DNA of 64,000 nt, taken from Lithodes maja (Eukaryota > Arthropoda > Malacostraca > Decapoda > Lithodidae). Shown here in pieces: positions 51,414 to 61,572 of this stretch (the stretch's first letter is position 1; every line of letters starts with the position of its first letter). The stretch lies in NCBI GenBank assembly GCA_037953745.1, contig JBAKBP010001426.1, positions 96,253 to 160,252 of the forward strand, written 5' to 3'. Under the pieces are notes generated by a model. It had not been told where the DNA came from. It made no database searches and saw nothing but the letters and a program-made list of their open reading frames with translations. The position numbers and the translations under genes are program-made.

Positions 51414-53448
51414 CTATGGAAATAGTTGAGTGGTAGTTACAGAAATATAGGCTATCTGTTCTTATATCGCATGAAAAGGTTGTTGTTGTTGTTGTTGTTC
51501 CCCAGGCTGTCTGACCAAACAGCCCCAAGGTCCCAAGCAAGGCCAAGGCCATAACCGAGCACCCTCACAGAACCCTCCCTGCTTACCACTAAGAAAGCCC
51601 AGGTGACCGAAGCCGCTCCCAGGCGAGGAGCTGAGGAGGGTGTGGAAACGCCCGGGACACCAAAGCCCCACCCAAGGCCCTGTGCCTCTCAGCAATTATG
51701 AAGGGAAACTTGAGGGGCTGTTTAATGCTTTGCTTGAGTAAATATTGTCAATCCTTGGATCAAAGGATAGTGTCATAACACTGATGACTTTGACACTAAA
51801 GCAAGATCAAGCACTTTTACCACAAACTTTATTCTGAAACAGTTGGGACTACTTCATGGTCATCTTAGCAACTACAATTGGCGACATAAATCTTATAAAG
51901 CTTACTTCTGAAGCTGCCAAACATTTAATAGTCGAGTGGATTCATCTGAATGTAGATTAATTCATGTCTCGCTCTCTCTGTATGGTATGTATATACTGTA
52001 CAGTATACAGTATGTATGTGTACAGTATATGAATCATGTACTGTATGTGTATTATACATACAGTTACCAAGATTTCTTGTTGCTGCCTTATTGTAGCATG
52101 GTGAGGGCTGGTGTGGTGCGGAGTCGCCAGGTGCAAGTGCTTCAGGGGGACTTTGTTGAGTATTGCTGAGACACTGTTAGCACTAGACCAACATCAGCCA
52201 CTGTGATGACATGATGGGGCTGTGTTGTGGCAAATCTTTGTTGTACTGTTGTATGTCATCATCATCAATCTGACGCCTCGCTTCCAGATGAAGCGTCCTA
52301 AAAGGGATGACCATGACAGAAACTGCCTCCAGGCTCCCAGACATGCCTCCACTGACCCACTCCACAGTGCCATTTCCACTAAGTGGATTATGACCCTTAA
52401 CACTGAAGGAGCAGACCGAGAGCAGTCCCTCACTTGGATGGCAGTTCCACCAATGTTTGGCTATTATTTACCCCAGTGGGGCCCTGGTTGGAAGCATACC
52501 AAGCACAGGAATGTTCTGAAGATGGGAACCAGTGGTCCACTGCTCAAGAAGCTGATTGCACCACCAAAATGGCGGGTGGTGGGGTCGCCGCATCCCTACG
52601 CCAGAGAGAGAAAGGCTGACTTGTGCCAGTGGGTTGTGAGAGTAAGACACTAGGGAACCATGGGGCACACCATTATGGCCCCACTGCCTTCACCACTCTC
52701 AGGAAAAGAGTTAGAAATAATAATGATGAAAAAGGTAAAGTGAGAACTGGCTATGTAGTAGAGGACACCAACCCTCACTCTGACAGATCCAGCCCACCAC
52801 AATTAATGAACAGTGTAATAATGGAACAACATAAAATGAGGCACCTTTAACCACAGATTTTCACTTAAGTTTTTTTTCTCTGGGCCCCCTTCTCCTTCAT
52901 GTTTGGCCCCATTAGTTTTGAGATTTTAAGACTTTCACCGTATTAGTTTGGTGAGATTTAGACCTTTCGCCCCATTTATGTTAATATTTTAGATCTATCA
53001 TACCATTTAGGTGTCAAATTTTTCCTGGCGAGCAATAGCGAGTCTGTAATTTAGGATGAACTGGCCTTTGGCCGGAACATTTTTCTAACGAAAATTGTAC
53101 ATACACAGTATACTGTACCTCAAAGGAGTCTTGGGGATATTTTTTCAAGATTGATGGAGGTCTAGAGAGCAAACTAAATACCTCCCTTTAAGTGAGGAGT
53201 GTCTGTTCATTCGGCCTAATAAGTGATGTCTCGGCACCAATTATGTTTTGATCAATACTGTAATTGGTATCATTAATATTTACACATGATTTCTTCTTTT
53301 TGAGTGAGATATACCAACATGTTCCTACACTTACCCACCCTATTCAACATCTGACAGACATTAATACAGCACAGAGCGAGCCAAACGTAACGACAGCCGA
53401 GACGTGACTTATTAACGCCACCGTACATTAACAATTGTTGTTACTTAC

Positions 53449-53552
53449 CAAAGCTTGGAGCCGAGTGTAGCGTCATATCCCTAATGACTCTCGTTCCGAA
53501 ACACGACCATGTGAGCAGGAATGTATGAGCTAGTTTGTGTACTGGAGAGCGC
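53449..53552 (-). pseudogene. RFX4: RFX4-like exon (copy 2), truncated
   Basis: Only the 3' 104 bp of the 213-bp exon are present (through the DMTLHSAPSFG codons and the GTAAGT donor). At 53552 the match to copy 1 stops, and 27 bp of unrelated sequence lead to the LTR at 53580. Confidence 0.8.
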
Positions 53553-53579
53553 TGTCCATACTTAGTGTACTCAAACTAG

Positions 53580-55415
53580 TGTTACGACCGGGCACTCGGG
53601 TACACTAGGGCTCTTACACAGGACTCGAGTATGGCTCGCTGCCACAACGGAAACACACGATCCCAACCCCAGAGTACTGCCAGCCGAACAAAAAACGCCA
53701 CTACCCTCCAGAGTTCTATCTGCTATAACGGGGTATACAAGAACTCGGTACTAGCGTTTCACACAACAGACTAATAACAAGACGGGAGTTATCTAGTCTG
53801 GTCAACAATCAAACAAAGAAGAAAGTACTACAACACTAAAGAATAGTGTTGGCCGAAGCCGAAGTAATCCACCCTTGAACTAAGAACTTAAGAAGTCCTC
53901 CACCCTCTACTTCGGATCGGCACTATTACGTTACGTTAAACAATAGTCCTCGAGCATCAAGCAAGGAATCTTCTGATAAGTTAGATGCTTCTCGAATACT
54001 CATAAGAAGTAAGTATCGGATTTTGAACAGCAATTTAATGAATAACTCACTGGTAATTAAAGGCTTTAAATTGACATAAGAAGAATTATAAGAATAAGCA
54101 ATAGGATATGGCAAACATTAAGAAGAAGTACTCCGACAATGCACTGGCAATAGCCTACTAAGATTGTGCTCGTGGGCCACTAATCTCTGAAGTAGCTAAG
54201 CGTGCCACGCATGAAATCAATAGTGCTTAAACAATAATATACATAAGGAGAAGCTTCAATACTATACTGTATCTGCTGGTCGAGCAAAGTCTAGCTGGGA
54301 TATCTAAGGTTAAGAGACAATGGCTGAGCAAGCGGCTCGTAGCCTAGCGAGGTCCTTAAGACTGTGCGGCCAAATTACGGTAATTGACGGGATGCTCTCT
54401 TGAGAGATCCAGATCACTAGTATCTGGTTCTCTCCTGGCGATCCTCTCAAAGTCAAGCAAATGAGATAGCACAGTGTTGGGTGGCACAGGCAAAAGCCCT
54501 CACTCGCAACACAGTGCTAAACTCCCACGGTACACAATCAAAAAGACCCCCTAGGCTTCCCACGTCTCCGTTGCAATTGTGCTGGTTCAACCAACCTAGC
54601 ACTCATAGGAAATCACAACTCGAGGAACCCTATCCCAGTCTAGCATTACCTAAACCAGCAGAAAACAGGAACATGAATAATAGTACACAGGGAAATACAT
54701 ATACGAGTGCAACAAACATCAATCAATCCTATTCTAGTTGACCCTTCCAAAATAGGCTATCTAACAGGCACTTATCTCGTGAGAACTCAAGCGATAATAC
54801 TTTGGCTGACTAAATCTGCACCAAAGGGGTCATGGAGGTTAAACAGGGACGAGAAGAGAAGAAGATAGGCTGTTCAGAGAGTAGAGAAAGTTCACATCAG
54901 TCGGAAGAATATGGATAGTTGCAAGGGATATGAGAGGTCGCTTTGCCTGATGAGTTCTGAAGAATGGTGGCAAGAACCTCTCTTTTTATACTCGGCCCTC
55001 TAGCGGCATATCTCAAACTACTTAAGGACCGCCCACTAGCAATCGTTACGTCATATTCTCTCTCAATCTGGGATCGACAAAGGATTTCCCACGCGCTGAG
55101 AGGGAGGAAGGGAGGAGGGAGTGAGGCCTACACACCTCGTGGCGCGCTCACTGGCCGTCGTTACATAACTCTCTCTCTCATCATTGTATATAAGTCCCAC
55201 ACACAATACTTATATCTAATGATATAAAATAGAACTCGTTGACTTAGAAGAAAACAAAATACATAATGATAATACTTATAGTACAACGGTTCACATAAAC
55301 TGAGTTAGGAAACTCTACACAGACTACAGCCAAAGTTCCTGCCCTGACGATCCTAGCGAGGGTGGGGCCTGACTGGGCGTTCTGTACAGCATGCTCATAC
55401 TCGACATGCGTCACA
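53580..55415 (-). repeat. 3' LTR
   Basis: 1836 bp. It is TG...CA-bounded in element sense (TGTGACGCATGTCGAG to CGGTCGTAACA) and matches 61573-63422 with scattered substitutions and small indels. The left edge joins the truncated RFX exon through 27 unrelated bases. Confidence 0.92.
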
Positions 55416-55430
55416 CCTCCCCCAAGATTT
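55416..55430 (-). promoter_or_regulatory. Polypurine tract for plus-strand priming
   Basis: In element sense AATCTTGGGGGAGG lies directly before the 3' LTR. It would prime plus-strand DNA synthesis. Confidence 0.7.
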
Positions 55431-55929
55431 TACTTGCTCAACCCTGAGCTAAAATCTGATATACAGAACCCCATCAAACCCCTCACACCCAGCGACCGCA
55501 TGGCACTAAAACAACGCTGAGTTTATCACTAAAACACATCTTATATAAAAAAAAAATCACATTTCATAACTCCTCCCAACAATAGTAAAAGACATAATAT
55601 CATGCTCCCAGAGCGAGCTTACAGCAGCTCAGCCGTTTGATAGTTCGTGGACTACTCAAACTTTATAGGCTATGACAAACTTATACAATTATCTTCATCA
55701 AAAAGAAAGAGTTTTTATATGATTTTTATATTTTAATATGTTTTTTTCCGGCTGCACTATAAGGGCAGCCTATTTTCTTCTATACCAAACGCTCAACAAT
55801 CCTGCTTTACGACCCAATACGCTGGGCTACAACCGCGAGCCAACAAGCACCAAGCGCAAAATACTACTCAAACCAAAGCAGGAGGCTACCCGTGTGTCAA
55901 TCTCTTCGGGATCATACACCTGTGATAGC
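55431..55929 (-). other. Untranslated region between pol and the 3' LTR
   Basis: About 500 bp without a long reading frame on the element's strand. No env-like sequence. Confidence 0.6.
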
Positions 55930-57160
55930 CTACGACTGATCATCTACCCTCGATAAACAATCCGCAATCACATTGTCACATCCCGCAATATGCCGGATGT
56001 CCAGGTTATACTCCTGCAACATCAATGACCACCGGGTCAGTCTCATATTGCGATTGTGAAATTGATTTAGGAATCTCAAAGGGTGATGATCAGTGTAGAT
56101 AACCACGACTGGGCCATAGGCTGGAACATACACCTCGAAGTGCCTGAGTGACAGCACAATCGCCAGTAATTCCTTTTCTATTGTAGAATAGTTCTTTTGT
56201 GCAGCATTGAACTTCTTAGAAAAGAAACTTACTGGGTGTTCCACACCTTCATTGTCTGTCTGTAGCAAGACGGCACCAGCCCCTACACCACTAGCATCTG
56301 TTGCCAGCTGAAAAGGCCTGTTAAAGTCTGGGGCCCTGAGTATCGGGTGAGTACACAGCAAATGCTTCACTAAATTAAAAGCCTTTTCACACTCAGGCGC
56401 CCACAAAAACTTTTTGTCTTTAGATAACAAATCTGTGAGAGGGGCCAACACCGTGGAGTAACCTTTTATAAAGCGTCTGTAGTAGCCTATCATACCCAAG
56501 AATCTCATGATCTGCTTCTTGGTGGTTGGGTGCGGAAATTTATTGATAGCCTGTACCTTGTTCTGAGGAGGGCACACCTGTCCCCTTCCCACTACAAACC
56601 CAAGGTACTGCACAGTGGCTTTTACGAAGTCACACTTTGCCAAATTTACTACCAGACTTGCTTCACTAAGTTTCCGGAACAAGGTCTCCAGGTGCTCACA
56701 ATGGCTCTCAAAGTCGTCATTATAAATGATTACATCGTCCAAGTATACAGTGCAATTTGGAATGTCCTTGACAATTTCATTCATCAGGTTCTGAAACGTT
56801 GCTGGTGCATTCTTAAGTCCGTAGGGCATAACATTACACCGGTAAGTACTCCCGTCCACCACAAAACCACATACCTCTTTAGCACGCTCGGACAAAGGTA
56901 CTTGCCAGTAACCTTTTACTAAATCTACTTTAGACAAAAACCGAGCATTACCAATTTTATCAACACTATCATCAACCCGAGGAAGAGGATATGGGTTAGT
57001 TGGAGTCAAACCGTTTAGCCTACGGAAATCAATACAGAAGCGTACCTTGCCATCTGGTTTAGGCTGCAGTGTTACGGGGGAAGTCCATTTAACGGTGCCT
57101 TTCTCTATCAACCCTCTACCGAGCATATACTCCAACTCATCCCTCAGAGCGGGTAGTTTT
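55930..57160 (-). pseudogene. Gypsy reverse transcriptase and RNase H (frame-shifted from gag-PR-IN)
   Basis: Codons upstream of about 57160 in this frame are not coding. RT: LRDELEYMLGRGLIEKG, LQPKPDGKVRFCIDFRRLN (about 57065), VMPYGLKNAPATFQNLM (about 56830), YLDDVIIYNDDF (about 56745). RNase H: LATDASGVGAGAVLLQ (about 56310), ELLAIVLSLRHFE, YTDHHPLRFL (about 56100). It ends with DNVIADCLSRVDDQS at 55930. It lies in the +1 frame relative to the upstream frame; the switch coincides with an A4 run at 57157-57160, where one base fewer would fuse the frames. A disabling indel is the simplest reading, programmed +1 shifting the alternative. Confidence 0.85.
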
Positions 57161-60100
57161 ATGGGGGGCACACCGGTACGGGATTGACTTAAAGGGTAGA
57201 TGGTCCCCCACGTCAACATCATGCATAGCCTGAGTAGTGAGGCCTGGGTGTTCAGCAAATACAGTGGGGTATGAACCGAGCAACTGACGGATAGCTTCAA
57301 ATTGCGGCTCAGGCAAATGGGCTATAGCCTCGTCAGCCCTTAGGCTCGAGTTCCCCGCCCACTGATCCGCTGAAACATGGTGATCCCAGCTATCCTCCTC
57401 TGAAGCTTGACTGTCCCCCTCTCCTTCTCCACCACGGCCGCAACAAGCCAACACAGGGACAGTGAGAGGCTCAGAGGGGCGCCTCACATACTCTTTTATC
57501 AGGTTCACGTGACATAACTGATTCTTCTTCCTCCTGTCTGGAGTGGCAACAAGGTAATCTAGGTCCGAAATTTTCTCCACAATTTTATAGGGTCCAGTAT
57601 ACTTCGCCGACAAGGGGTTACCCACCAAAGGCAACAAAATCAACACCTCCTGTCCCACAATGAACTCCCGGAGCTTCACTTTGCGATCATACCTGTCCTT
57701 CATTAAAGCTTGTGACCCTGTTAAATTCCGACCTGCCATCTCCAGACTCTTAAGCATGCGCTCACGGCTTTCAAACACATACTTCAACAAGGAACAAGGC
57801 GGCACAGTTCCTTCCCAAATTTCCCGCAGCATATTAAGGGGGCCCCTGACTCGGTGTCCAAAAATCAGCTCGTTTGGACTAAATCCCAGGCTCTCACCAG
57901 GCACTTCCCGAGCAGCAAACAGTACATACGGCAATCCAAGATCCCAATCTCTTCCGTTATCAGCACAATAACACCTGAGCATGCTTTTAAGGGTGGCATG
58001 CCACCGCTCAAGCACCCCTTGGCTCTCAGGGTGATACGCTGACGATACCACCGCCCGTATTCCATGCTGTTGCATTGTTTGCTTAAAGAGATTGGAGGTG
58101 AAATTGGACCCCTGATCAGACTGAATCTCCTCCGGGTACCCGTACCTTGAAAAGTACCACAACAAGTTACTGACTACCGTCTTAGCCATGCCGTTTTTCA
58201 TGGGGTATGCATCGGGGTATCTAGTGGCAACATCCATGATGGTTAACAAAAATTTATTACCAGCCTTTGTGGGAGGGAGGGGACCAACCATGTCAACAAC
58301 AATCTTACTAAAAGGTGGCCCAATTACAGGAATAGGGTGCAACGGAGCTTTAGGAATAACTTGGTTTGGTTTCCCGACCCGTTGACAAATATCACATGAT
58401 TTTATCCAGGACTGCACATGAGACTTCATCCCCGGCCACCAAAACAACTTCCCCAAAGCCGCCACCGTTTTTCTTACCCCCAAATGTCCTGCCAGCGGTG
58501 TGTCATGCGCCAAACTCAGTAGGCTATCCCTGCACTCCCGCGGCACCATCAACTGGTCCACTACCCCGGACCCCATCTTCCAGCTACGGTTAGGGTCTTG
58601 AAAACGCCGATACAGGATGCCATCTAAATAAAAAAAATCTCCCGGCTGTGCATCACCGTCCTCGTCGAGCTCCACAGCTCCATTAGCACACGTTTGGAGC
58701 TCAGGGTCCTCCAGCTGCAACCGACGTATATCTGAGGGTGCCAAGCGATCTAACTGCTCCCGGAGCAATGCATGACCCTCCCCGATACTGAGCTGCTCCC
58801 TCTGTCTCTCTCGATGTTCATAACGTTGCTGTCGTGGAGACTCGTCATGCCCAGCCTCGTCACTCTCGATGACAGGCCCAGGGGCTACTCCAGAACTAAG
58901 TAATGGTGCTAATACTGAATCACCCAGGAGAGCCGCCGAGTCAAAACTCTTAAAACCAACTCCAGCTTTAGCCTCCTCCTGTTGATCGTTCCTCTGCTGG
59001 TCTGAAGACGGAGGACTAGGCTGTGACACTTTAGCTGCCCGAGCTCGGGTGACAGCACACGCCATGGGTTGTGCCTGGCACCGCTCGACCCACTCTCGCT
59101 CTTCCCTACTCACGTCGGCCGGCCTCTCGGCAACGACTAAGGGTAGAACCTCAGAAGCGGGCATTGCAAAGTCGTTGCCGAGAAGAAGGTCGACGCCCTC
59201 CACTGGCAGTTTCTCCACAATCCCAACATCCAATTCACGTGCCACACCATCCACCTCCAACTCCAACCGCACCAGCGGGTATGACCGAGTTGCATTAATA
59301 CCCTGCACCACCACCACCCGAGCCGCATTTATAGGGTAGCCAGTCAAGTTTTTCATCAAAGTCTGGGAAGCACCTGTATCACGCAAGACCTCTACTCCAT
59401 GCTTGCGCCCCGCCCACATCACGCAACCCCGTCCTCTATGGTCGCAAAAAACATCCTGAGCAGGGTTCGAGCCTCCCAGGTGCTTCTGCATTGGCTGTGC
59501 CTCAGCCTCTGACGAACTGCCCCGGGCAAACTCAGAAGGCTTCAGAGACACACCAATGTTGCAGGCCAAAGACACAGCTGCTGTAGGTGGTTTGCTAGGA
59601 CAGACTCTTGCAAAGTGCCCCTTTTTATGACATTGATAACACTCTAACTCCCCTTTGGGCTTCCCTTGGTACTGGGAAGGGCCCGGCCCCTTCTTAAATG
59701 GGACGGTGCTAGTCTTGTGGTCAGTCTTGGTATCATAACTCTTGTACTTGTTTGCATAAGATATATTACTAACTCGGGGGGGTGGGGCGTCACGCCCCTT
59801 GTTACCTGCCTCACTACGCTGGGCAGACCCGCACCCACGAATTAATGATAGCCGGAGGTCAGCCATCTCAGCTGCCTCCTGTAGAGTTTTTGGATTCTTT
59901 TCTTTAATAGTTAAAGTCATATCTGCACCAGTACACTTATAAAACTGCTCGAGCAGAAACAGCTCAGTCAACTGTTCGGCCGTCTCAGCTTTCTCAGAAC
60001 GTGTCCAGTTAGCAAGTGCATCTTTTAAGTCCCGGGCATGTTCAAGAAAGGTCGCCTCCCTAGTCTTTGTAACACCCCGAAACTTCAATCGATATGTTTC

Positions 60101-61090
60101 TGGTTGCAACTCGTATGCCCGTAGGACAGCTCTCTTCAATTCTGGGTAGTCAATGCAAGACTCTAAAGGCAGTGCATCATAAGCCTTCAGACCCTTACCC
60201 GTAAGTCTTGAGGAGACCAGAGCTGCCCACTTCTCTTCAGGCCAATTATGCTCCCTACACTTCTTCTCAAAACGATTAAAAAATTCTGTGACTTCAGTTT
60301 CACTAAATGCCGGCACCAACTTGACTAAGTGGGACAAGGACTGTTCTCTTACTTGGCCCTCCCGGCCCATCCGAATCCCTGTCGACTCTGCACGAGTCTT
60401 ATCTAAGTCTATCTGAGCACAATATTTCTCGGAGTCGTATCTAAGCTCAGCCTCGTGCCTCCTAGTCTCATCCTCGTGCCTCCTAGTCTCATTCTCCTGC
60501 TTCCTAGACTCAGCCTCGATTGCATACTTCCTAGACTCAGCCTCGATTGCATACCTCCTAGACTCAGCCTCAATCTCCTTCTCCTGCTTCCTAGCCTCAA
60601 TCTCAATTTTAGCAAGCTCGAGTTTAAATATCATCTCAGGAGACAGGCCGGAAGAGGGAGCTGCCACTACTGAAGGAGGGGGGGCAAGAACTGGGGAACC
60701 ACCATACGCACCGCCCGAGGGCACTCCAATCTTCCAATGCTCATCCCTCTGTGGGAGAGTGCTAACCTCCGGCAACTGAGTGGACGGCACTGTGGGAGTC
60801 GAGTGAGAGGGGATCTGGGGAGGAACCCCCCCAAACGCCCTCTCCTCCGAAACCCCATGTCGCCCACGCAACACCCAGGAAATCAGCTCCCCCTTGGACA
60901 TCCCTCCTACATTGGATAGACCCAAAACCTTGGCTATCAGGTGCAAGCCATAAACATTCACCCCAGTCAGCCTCTCCTCCGTCACATGGTACTGCTTACT
61001 CACAAAAAGTCTAGCATCCTCCTCACTAGTTACTAACGGCACCTCCTCACTTAGCATCTCTCGCTCCTCGTCAGTACTAGGGCACGACAT
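57137..61090 (-). CDS. Gypsy gag-protease-integrase polyprotein (Gmr1-type order)
   Basis: Start at ATG 61090 (MSCPSTDEERE); the frame is also open 10 codons upstream. About 1317 residues. Gag: N-terminal region, a charged repeat of about 9 residues (YAIEAESRK and variants) near residues 165-230, capsid-like part to about 440, CCHC knuckle CYQCHKKGHFARVC near 482. Protease DTGASQTLM near 565. Integrase: HLGVRKTVAALGKLFWWPGM with H2C2 finger (CDICQR) near 855-910, then the catalytic acidic residues in IVVDMVGP, IQSDQGSNF and GVLERWH near 933, 993 and 1028, and a GPYKIVEK (GPY/F) module near 1145. The C-terminal part (FEAIRQLLGSYPTVFAEHPG) is the RT entry region, cut by the frameshift at 57157-57160. 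Confidence 0.88.
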   Translation of the reverse strand: MSCPSTDEEREMLSEEVPLVTSEEDARLFVSKQYHVTEERLTGVNVYGLHLIAKVLGLSNVGGMSKGELISWVLRGRHGVSEERAFGGVPPQIPSHSTPTVPSTQLPEVSTLPQRDEHWKIGVPSGGAYGGSPVLAPPPSVVAAPSSGLSPEMIFKLELAKIEIEARKQEKEIEAESRRYAIEAESRKYAIEAESRKQENETRRHEDETRRHEAELRYDSEKYCAQIDLDKTRAESTGIRMGREGQVREQSLSHLVKLVPAFSETEVTEFFNRFEKKCREHNWPEEKWAALVSSRLTGKGLKAYDALPLESCIDYPELKRAVLRAYELQPETYRLKFRGVTKTREATFLEHARDLKDALANWTRSEKAETAEQLTELFLLEQFYKCTGADMTLTIKEKNPKTLQEAAEMADLRLSLIRGCGSAQRSEAGNKGRDAPPPRVSNISYANKYKSYDTKTDHKTSTVPFKKGPGPSQYQGKPKGELECYQCHKKGHFARVCPSKPPTAAVSLACNIGVSLKPSEFARGSSSEAEAQPMQKHLGGSNPAQDVFCDHRGRGCVMWAGRKHGVEVLRDTGASQTLMKNLTGYPINAARVVVVQGINATRSYPLVRLELEVDGVARELDVGIVEKLPVEGVDLLLGNDFAMPASEVLPLVVAERPADVSREEREWVERCQAQPMACAVTRARAAKVSQPSPPSSDQQRNDQQEEAKAGVGFKSFDSAALLGDSVLAPLLSSGVAPGPVIESDEAGHDESPRQQRYEHRERQREQLSIGEGHALLREQLDRLAPSDIRRLQLEDPELQTCANGAVELDEDGDAQPGDFFYLDGILYRRFQDPNRSWKMGSGVVDQLMVPRECRDSLLSLAHDTPLAGHLGVRKTVAALGKLFWWPGMKSHVQSWIKSCDICQRVGKPNQVIPKAPLHPIPVIGPPFSKIVVDMVGPLPPTKAGNKFLLTIMDVATRYPDAYPMKNGMAKTVVSNLLWYFSRYGYPEEIQSDQGSNFTSNLFKQTMQQHGIRAVVSSAYHPESQGVLERWHATLKSMLRCYCADNGRDWDLGLPYVLFAAREVPGESLGFSPNELIFGHRVRGPLNMLREIWEGTVPPCSLLKYVFESRERMLKSLEMAGRNLTGSQALMKDRYDRKVKLREFIVGQEVLILLPLVGNPLSAKYTGPYKIVEKISDLDYLVATPDRRKKNQLCHVNLIKEYVRRPSEPLTVPVLACCGRGGEGEGDSQASEEDSWDHHVSADQWAGNSSLRADEAIAHLPEPQFEAIRQLLGSYPTVFAEHPGLTTQAMHDVDVGDHLPFKSIPYRCAPHKTTRSEG

Positions 61091-61561
61091 ACTGAAGTTC
61101 ACAAAAAATTCTCGAGACAAAAGTGTTAAACTCCCTTATGTAAGCACTGCTGAGTTCACTGCTCAATAGGTGGCGTTCTGGGAGTGAGGGTCTGAGTCTG
61201 GAGGGTGAGACGGTGAAGCACTTGAGCGAAGCAACCAGCCGCTTCAGAGATGGAGCTGCTTTGAGCCATGATGGATGCTTCACATGTCTCACTCCCCAGG
61301 CTGGAACAAGACCTCACGGGCTTCACCGTGTTGAGCGGTGGAATATACAGGCTCTCAGCCTATGCCCGAGAGGGAGTAGTTGGAATATAGAAAAAAAAAA
61401 AAAAAAAAAAAAAAACTAATTACTAAATTAACTGGAGTCTCTTAAATGCTCTCCTAATTGCCTTACAAAAAAAAATATTCTTCAATATGTACGCTAAAGT
61501 ACGAACAAACAAATGTTGTACAACTCTGCAAAAAATTATACTGTTCACAAAATCCTAAGCA
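61091..61561 (-). other. Leader region of the LTR element with poly(A/T)
   Basis: Untranslated leader between the primer-binding site and gag. It contains an A24 run on the plus strand (61390-61413). Confidence 0.6.
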
Positions 61562-61570
61562 AGGTCGCCA
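61562..61570 (-). promoter_or_regulatory. Primer-binding site (tRNA-Arg-like)
   Basis: In element sense TGGCGACCTTGC begins two bases after the 5' LTR. TGGCGACC equals the start of the tRNA-Arg-primed sites known in some Ty3/Gypsy elements; later bases diverge. Confidence 0.65.
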
Positions 61571-61572
61571 TT

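Larger units (their letters stand above)
49001..53552. repeat. Second copy of the RFX-containing segment 43994-48612
   Basis: Collinear and about 99% alike by eye. It includes the RTE-like C-terminus (49001-49410), exon copies, foldback element (about 49800-50125), (CAA)n retroposons (50175-50605, 51475-51715), the minisatellite with two instead of three units (50702-50873) and the unassigned intron. Differences are mostly microsatellite lengths and scattered substitutions. It ends inside the copy of the exon at 48509-48721. It could be a true tandem duplication or a second haplotype placed in line. Confidence 0.95.

Noticed and set aside
55431..55929. An envelope gene in the Gypsy element
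   Set aside because: The roughly 500 bp between RNase H and the 3' LTR has no suitable frame, signal peptide or transmembrane segment.
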